The position numbers and the translations under genes were made by a program. A DNA stretch of 9,106 bases, taken from assembly GCA_036733165.1 (NCBI GenBank), contig DAINBB010000041.1, forward strand, positions 1 through 9,106, read 5' to 3'. The stretch's first letter is position 1; each line of letters begins with the position of its first letter. Below are positions 6,109-9,106 of the stretch, in pieces. Below the pieces are notes generated by a model. The model had not been told where the DNA came from and did not search any database. It saw only the letters and a list, made by a program, of their open reading frames with translations. The stretch comes from JAFGGT01 sp036733165 (lineage in GTDB: Archaea; Methanobacteriota_B; Thermococci; Methanofastidiosales; NM3).

Positions 6109-6561
6109 TTGACAGACAATGTTGAGGACGTGGTCAAGGGCACGATATTTCCCAGGATAGACAGATTGTATGATGGCATCAACGACCTCAGGGAAGCTGC
6201 GAGCTCGCTTGAGGCGCTGGGGGAACTTCAGACGATACTGAACAACTTCAAGGCACAGATCGCCAAGAACGATGTTGACCGGGCGACACAGGAGGTCCTC
6301 GATTCACAATACAGGAATGCAGAAAAACTGATGGGAAGGCTGGAGAGATTCTTCAACGACTTCAAAGAGATGAAGACGCCCGAGTTCACGGTCGTGGATG
6401 CCAAGAAGCATGTCTCGAATCTTCATCTGGTATTCAACGGGCTTTGCGACGTTGCGAAGGAGGTGGATAGGAACTATGTCAAGAAACCACACCTCCTATG
6501 CGGCAACTTCCCCGAATGCGCCTGCTGCCAAAAGGCAAAGGAAGAGAAGGAAGAAGAATAG
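6109..6561 (+). CDS. Uncharacterised helical protein with C-terminal cysteine cluster
   Basis: 150 residues from a TTG start with AGGGGG 8 bases upstream; no in-frame ATG is available near the N-terminus. Not recognised. Residues about 5-120 look like three to four amphipathic helices with charged and heptad-like spacing (for example RLERFFNDFKEM). The C-terminus is CGNFPECACC (131-140) followed by a run rich in Lys and Glu. Cys131, 137, 139 and 140, with Cys113, could bind a metal or form disulfides. The gene begins 12 bases after the Isf-like stop, so the two are probably cotranscribed and the protein may be a redox or metal partner of the flavoprotein; this is inference from position. No signal peptide or membrane segment. 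Confidence 0.75.
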   Translation: MTDNVEDVVKGTIFPRIDRLYDGINDLREAASSLEALGELQTILNNFKAQIAKNDVDRATQEVLDSQYRNAEKLMGRLERFFNDFKEMKTPEFTVVDAKKHVSNLHLVFNGLCDVAKEVDRNYVKKPHLLCGNFPECACCQKAKEEKEEE

Positions 6562-6570
6562 CCCAATCCA

Positions 6571-6612
6571 TTCTTTTCTTCACTTTCTTTTAGTTTTCAT
6601 TTTTCTTTTTTA
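6571..6612 (+). terminator. T-rich terminator after the flavoprotein operon
   Basis: Several pyrimidine-rich stretches with T-runs (such as TTTTTCTTTTTT) follow the stop at 6561 and precede the OsmC gene. This fits archaeal termination. No hairpin is seen. Confidence 0.5.
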
Positions 6613-6693
6613 GTAAGGGCATAACGTGTCATGGGGCCGTTATCCTCTGGCCTTGCCAGTGAGGATGGGTATGCGGACAGGAGAGGAACTGTG

Positions 6694-7137
6694 ATGGCAA
6701 AAGAACTGTATTACACGACGAATGTGTCATGGACCGGGAAAAAGAAGGCTATTGTATCGTTTGAGAATAATAACAAACCAGATATAGGGATCGCCGTTGC
6801 GCCCGAATTTATGGGACACAATGACATTGTCACACCGGAAGACCTTTTCGTATCCTCGGTCAACGCATGCATGATGTCATACTTTATCAATGTGGCGGAG
6901 AGGATGAGGATAAGATTCAACTCCTACGAATCATCCGCGAGGGGCACCCTGACAGAGGATGGCATTGACTTCGTGTTCACAAGAATAGACATCGACCTGA
7001 AGGTCGTTGTCGACGATGAAAAGAACGTCGAAAAGGCGAAAAGGGCCATTGAGATGGCAAAGAAAGGGTGTTTTGTCGCCAACTCCATCAAAGCGGATGT
7101 CGCCGTGAGCTATGATGTATCGATGGAAGGGAAATGA
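6694..7137 (+). CDS. OsmC/Ohr family protein (thiol peroxidase-like)
   Basis: 147 residues. Family landmarks are the N-terminal strand pair (YYTTNVSWTG), TPEDLFVSSVNACMMSYF with Cys59, and KKGCFVANSIKADV with Cys126. These are the two redox cysteines that, in OsmC and Ohr, reduce organic hydroperoxides. The positions agree closely with Cys59 and Cys125 of E. coli OsmC. Length is normal for the family. The in-frame ATG at 6631 would add 21 residues unlike the family; the ATG at 6694 has GAGAGG 7 bases upstream. The protein is cytoplasmic. It follows the flavoprotein operon but is separated from it by a T-rich terminator, and I see no good TATA box of its own. True substrate and reductant are not visible; it could also be a YhfA-like member without peroxidase activity. 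Confidence 0.92.
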   Translation: MAKELYYTTNVSWTGKKKAIVSFENNNKPDIGIAVAPEFMGHNDIVTPEDLFVSSVNACMMSYFINVAERMRIRFNSYESSARGTLTEDGIDFVFTRIDIDLKVVVDDEKNVEKAKRAIEMAKKGCFVANSIKADVAVSYDVSMEGK

Positions 7138-7159
7138 TAATGCACCTGTTCAAGGAACA

Positions 7160-7168
7160 TTTATATAA
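7160..7168 (+). promoter_or_regulatory. TATA box of the parvulin gene (leaderless transcript likely)
   Basis: TTTATATAA is centred 27 bases before the ATG at 7191. Archaeal transcription starts about 25 bases after the TATA box, so the mRNA should begin at or within a few bases of the start codon. In keeping with this, no ribosome binding site is at the proper distance. Confidence 0.7.
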
Positions 7169-7190
7169 ATGACATAGGAAGACTACCATC

Positions 7191-7472
7191 ATGGCAAAAC
7201 AAGTAAAGGCTTCGCACATACTGGTCAAGGGCCAGGAAAAGGCCAAGGAGATACTGGATAGGATAACCAACGGAGAGAGTTTCGAGGCTCTGGCCAAGGA
7301 GTTCTCCGAATGCCCTTCGAAGAAGAGAGGAGGGGACCTCGGATACTTCGGGAGGGGCATGATGGTCAAGGAGTTCGAAAAGGCCGCGTTCGATGCAGAG
7401 AAGGGCAGCATTGTGGGGCCCGTGAAGACCCAGTTCGGATGGCATGTCATAAAGGTCGTCGACAAGAAGTAA
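7191..7472 (+). CDS. ppiC: Parvulin-type peptidyl-prolyl cis-trans isomerase, PpiC-like
   Basis: 93 residues, the same length as E. coli PpiC (Par10), and a single parvulin domain with no signal peptide. Catalytic landmarks are His9 in ASHILV, Cys41 in SECPSKKRGGDLG, the FGRGMMVKEFEKAAF loop, Phe82 and His85 in FGWHVIKV. It speeds cis-trans isomerisation of prolyl bonds and so assists folding in the cytoplasm. The close match to the bacterial single-domain form fits the mesophilic archaeal parvulins known from Thaumarchaeota and Methanosarcina. The gene stands alone with its own TATA box and a T-rich end, so expression is independent of the OsmC gene 53 bases upstream. Start chosen by the SHILV spacing and TATA distance; no alternative ATG exists. 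Confidence 0.95.
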   Translation: MAKQVKASHILVKGQEKAKEILDRITNGESFEALAKEFSECPSKKRGGDLGYFGRGMMVKEFEKAAFDAEKGSIVGPVKTQFGWHVIKVVDKK

Positions 7473-7483
7473 CTCTTATGTCG

Positions 7484-7512
7484 TTTTCCATTATTATCTT
7501 CTTTTATTTTAC
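7484..7512 (+). terminator. T-rich terminator after the parvulin gene
   Basis: T-rich runs (TTTTCC, TTCTTTTATTTTAC) begin about a dozen bases after the stop at 7472. No hairpin is evident. Confidence 0.4.
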
Positions 7513-7581
7513 TAATTGAACCAACATGGCCCATCCTAATGTGAAATCAGGGATGTTATGTCCGCATTGATTTTAAGAAAG

Positions 7582-7590
7582 ATATAAATA
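7582..7590 (+). promoter_or_regulatory. TATA box of the lipoprotein gene
   Basis: ATATAAATA lies about 40 bases before the ATG at 7626. A start near 7610 would leave a short leader carrying GGTGA (7614-7618), 7 bases before the ATG. Confidence 0.6.
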
Positions 7591-7625
7591 TGTAATAATA
7601 ATACAATAAAGTTGGTGAATATTTT

Positions 7626-8204
7626 ATGAAAAAAATCACTTTACCGATAGCAATCGCAATGTTACTCGTGCTTCCAATGCTTTCAGGATGTATTGGTGGT
7701 GGCGACGATGACAAAACTATAGAAGCTTGGGATGGAGACATAGAGGACCTTCTCTTGACAGCCGACGACCTTGACGACGGATATGAAGTGGAAACTGAGA
7801 CCTATACGGACCCAGATGAATTCGCCGATGACACGACGGCCCTTGAGGAACACGGTTTCGTAGAGGGAGCAATGTCAGATTTTGGTTACTATGATTGGGA
7901 GAACTTGGTCATAGGGGCTCAGATGGTACTGAGATTCGATCCTGATGAGATGGACGGACTTCTTGATGACTTCAAGGACAGCATAGATGAGGACGAAGGA
8001 ACGACATATGAGGAGATAAACTTAGGCAGCTACGGCGATGAGACCCTAAGTTTTGTTATAACCGATTCGGACCTGGAGGGGTATGGCGCTTACGCCATAG
8101 GGTTCGTCAAGCAGGATATAATGGTCTTTATCATGACCGTCTCTATGGATGATGACGGAGATCTTGTAAAGTCGCTGGCCGAAGCGGTCCTTGACAAATT
8201 CTAA
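7626..8204 (+). CDS. Acidic secreted lipoprotein, function unknown
   Basis: 192 residues. The N-terminus MKKITLPIAIAMLLVLPMLSGC is a lipoprotein signal with lipobox LSGC (Cys22), followed by a GGGDDD linker, so the mature protein is anchored to the outer face of the membrane by a lipid on Cys22. The rest is very rich in Asp and Glu. It begins with a LLLTADDLDDGYEVE segment, like the LLT-x-DDL-P-x-G-Y openings of bacterial and archaeal substrate-sensing lipoproteins, then alternates strands and helices to a C-terminal LVKSLAEAVLDKF helix. The family cannot be named. The gene has its own TATA box, GGTGA 7 bases upstream of the ATG, and a T-rich end. A small membrane-protein gene follows 48 bases later. 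Confidence 0.85.
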   Translation: MKKITLPIAIAMLLVLPMLSGCIGGGDDDKTIEAWDGDIEDLLLTADDLDDGYEVETETYTDPDEFADDTTALEEHGFVEGAMSDFGYYDWENLVIGAQMVLRFDPDEMDGLLDDFKDSIDEDEGTTYEEINLGSYGDETLSFVITDSDLEGYGAYAIGFVKQDIMVFIMTVSMDDDGDLVKSLAEAVLDKF

Positions 8205-8205
8205 T

Positions 8206-8228
8206 ATTTTTTTTCTTTCTCTTTTTTA
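8206..8228 (+). terminator. Poly-T terminator after the lipoprotein gene
   Basis: Two T-runs (8 and 6 bases) separated by a pyrimidine-rich stretch directly follow the stop at 8204. Termination here would be partial if the next gene is cotranscribed. Confidence 0.5.
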
Positions 8229-8252
8229 ATTGATTATAATGGGGGGCATGAA

Positions 8253-8465
8253 ATGAACAAGGTACAGTATGCAGGCATTATCATCTCCTCTTTAGGAAGC
8301 TTTATCATATTATTCTGGATATTGTGGAAGGTCATAGAGTATCTTGACGTTCCGGACATCCTGAAGATAGGGATCATGCTGCTGTTTGGCGGAGTAATAA
8401 TAACAATTGCTTCCCTCGTGCGTGAGAGAAGCCAAGACGTAAAAAAGGAAACTTACTTCAAATGA
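8253..8465 (+). CDS. Small two-helix membrane protein
   Basis: 70 residues. Two membrane helices are clear: about 7-28 (AGIIISSLGSFIILFWILW) and about 38-56 (KIGIMLLFGGVIITIASL), joined by a short EYLDVPD loop. The C-terminal tail RERSQDVKKE is charged and presumably cytoplasmic. The pattern short TM, DVP, K-I-G-I TM, L-(V/I)-RER is seen in a widespread family of small archaeal and bacterial membrane proteins of unknown function. GGGGGG lies 7 bases before the ATG, which fixes the start. The gene is codirectional with the lipoprotein gene and ends inside the convergent CoA-transferase gene (8-base overlap of the 3' ends). Confidence 0.8.
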   Translation: MNKVQYAGIIISSLGSFIILFWILWKVIEYLDVPDILKIGIMLLFGGVIITIASLVRERSQDVKKETYFK

Positions 8466-9106
8466 CCTTCTGGTCCTTGAAGTTCTCTATCTCTTCCTTG
8501 GAATAACCAAGTTCCTCCAGTATGCCCTCAGTGTGTTCTCCAAGCACTGGCGGAGGTATTCTCAGGGAACCAGGTTCGTTCCTGTACTTGACCTGTATGC
8601 CCGTCTGCTTGAACGGCCCCACCGTTGGATGGCTTAGTTCTTGGACCATCTCTCTGAAAAGCACCTGTTCGTCATTGAGCACCCTGTCTATCGTGTTGAT
8701 GGGGCCGCATGGCACACCGGCCTCCGTGAGCTCTTCAAGCCAGTCGTCGCCAGGCCTTGCCTTGAGGGCACCCTCGATCATCGGCACGACGACGTCGCGA
8801 TTCTTCACACGGTCGTCGTTGGTCCTCATCAGGTCGTCATCCTTCCATTCAGGTTTGCCCATCACATCGCACATCTGCTGCCATAGCTTGTCGGAACCCG
8901 CGGCGATGTTTATGAATATGTCCTTCGTCTCAAAGGCCTGGTAGGGCACTATAAGGGGATGTGCGGACCCCATCTTCTGTGCCACCTCGCCCTCAGCGAA
9001 ATATCTTCCGGCCTGGAACGTGAGCCATGACACTATGCAGTCCAGCATGCTTATGTCGATATACTCGCCCTTGCCGGTGATCTGGCGCCTGTAGAGGGCC
9101 GCGGCT
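8458..9106 (-). CDS. CaiB/BaiF family (class III) CoA-transferase, N-terminal part outside window
   Basis: The frame is open to the right edge; 215 residues of the C-terminal half to two thirds are visible. The edge reads ALYRRQITGKGEYIDISMLD, the family signature. The Asp of SMLD corresponds, from what is known of formyl-CoA transferase (Asp169), to the catalytic nucleophile that forms the aspartyl-CoA thioester. Further landmarks are HPLIVPYQAFETKD, GVPCGPINTIDRVL and a PPPVLGEHTEGILEELGYS end typical of the family. It moves CoA between carboxylic acids in the cytoplasm; the substrate cannot be told from this part. An ATG at 9048 is internal to the family motif and not the true start. No partner gene (dehydrogenase or racemase) is visible in the window. 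Confidence 0.93.
   Translation of the reverse strand, partial: AAALYRRQITGKGEYIDISMLDCIVSWLTFQAGRYFAEGEVAQKMGSAHPLIVPYQAFETKDIFINIAAGSDKLWQQMCDVMGKPEWKDDDLMRTNDDRVKNRDVVVPMIEGALKARPGDDWLEELTEAGVPCGPINTIDRVLNDEQVLFREMVQELSHPTVGPFKQTGIQVKYRNEPGSLRIPPPVLGEHTEGILEELGYSKEEIENFKDQKVI

Noticed and set aside
5487..6182. 231-residue frame antisense to the flavoprotein gene
   Set aside because: A shadow of a well-supported gene; rich in Ser, Pro and Leu, with no recognisable motif.
8082..8099. Perfect 7-bp inverted repeat TATGGCG-CTTA-CGCCATA
   Set aside because: Lies inside the lipoprotein coding region and encodes ordinary residues; not followed by a T-run, so neither a terminator nor a clear regulatory site.
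8239..8256. Five-codon frame whose TGA overlaps the membrane-protein ATG (ATGA)
   Set aside because: It has no ribosome binding site of its own and its G-run is better read as the binding site for the ATG at 8253.

Overview
The window looks archaeal. Promoters are TATA-box type (TTTATATAA occurs twice upstream of genes), ribosome binding sites are GGTGA/GAGG-like, one start appears leaderless, and genes end in plain T-runs instead of hairpins. AGG and ATA codons, an iron-sulfur flavoprotein of the Isf type and a CaiB/BaiF CoA-transferase would fit a Thermoplasmata-like or other anaerobic euryarchaeal lineage. The exact taxon cannot be fixed from this sequence alone.

Left half (1-4485, all minus strand, so read right to left). 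The core is a compact three-gene unit. It starts with a YdcK-like left-handed beta-helix protein of about 20 tandem hexads with a helical tail (4485-3679). After 5 bases comes a RavA-type MoxR AAA+ ATPase (3673-2408), and after 26 bases a ViaA-type von Willebrand A protein (2381-1011). Two further minus-strand genes follow, each with its own TATA-like signal: a cysteine-rich 106-residue protein (951-631) and a secreted, bactofilin-like beta-solenoid protein that runs off the left edge (554-1). The coupling of a RavA/ViaA chaperone pair to a beta-helix protein is the most notable system in the window.

Middle (4644-5454). A small uncharacterised minus-strand gene and a plus-strand gene for a tiny secreted peptide diverge from a very AT-rich intergenic region. 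That region holds TATA boxes and two 9-bp inverted repeats. The predicted mature peptide begins and ends with the same heptapeptide, DGMYWGD. The two coding copies differ only at three silent third positions.

Right half (5521-9106). Plus-strand genes: an Isf-type flavoprotein with a helical Cys-tailed partner 12 bases downstream, an OsmC-family peroxidase-like protein, a PpiC-like parvulin, an acidic lipoprotein and a two-helix membrane protein. The first four protein families suggest redox/thiol stress handling and protein folding. The window ends with the C-terminal part of a class III CoA-transferase on the minus strand, which overlaps the membrane-protein gene tail to tail by 8 bases.
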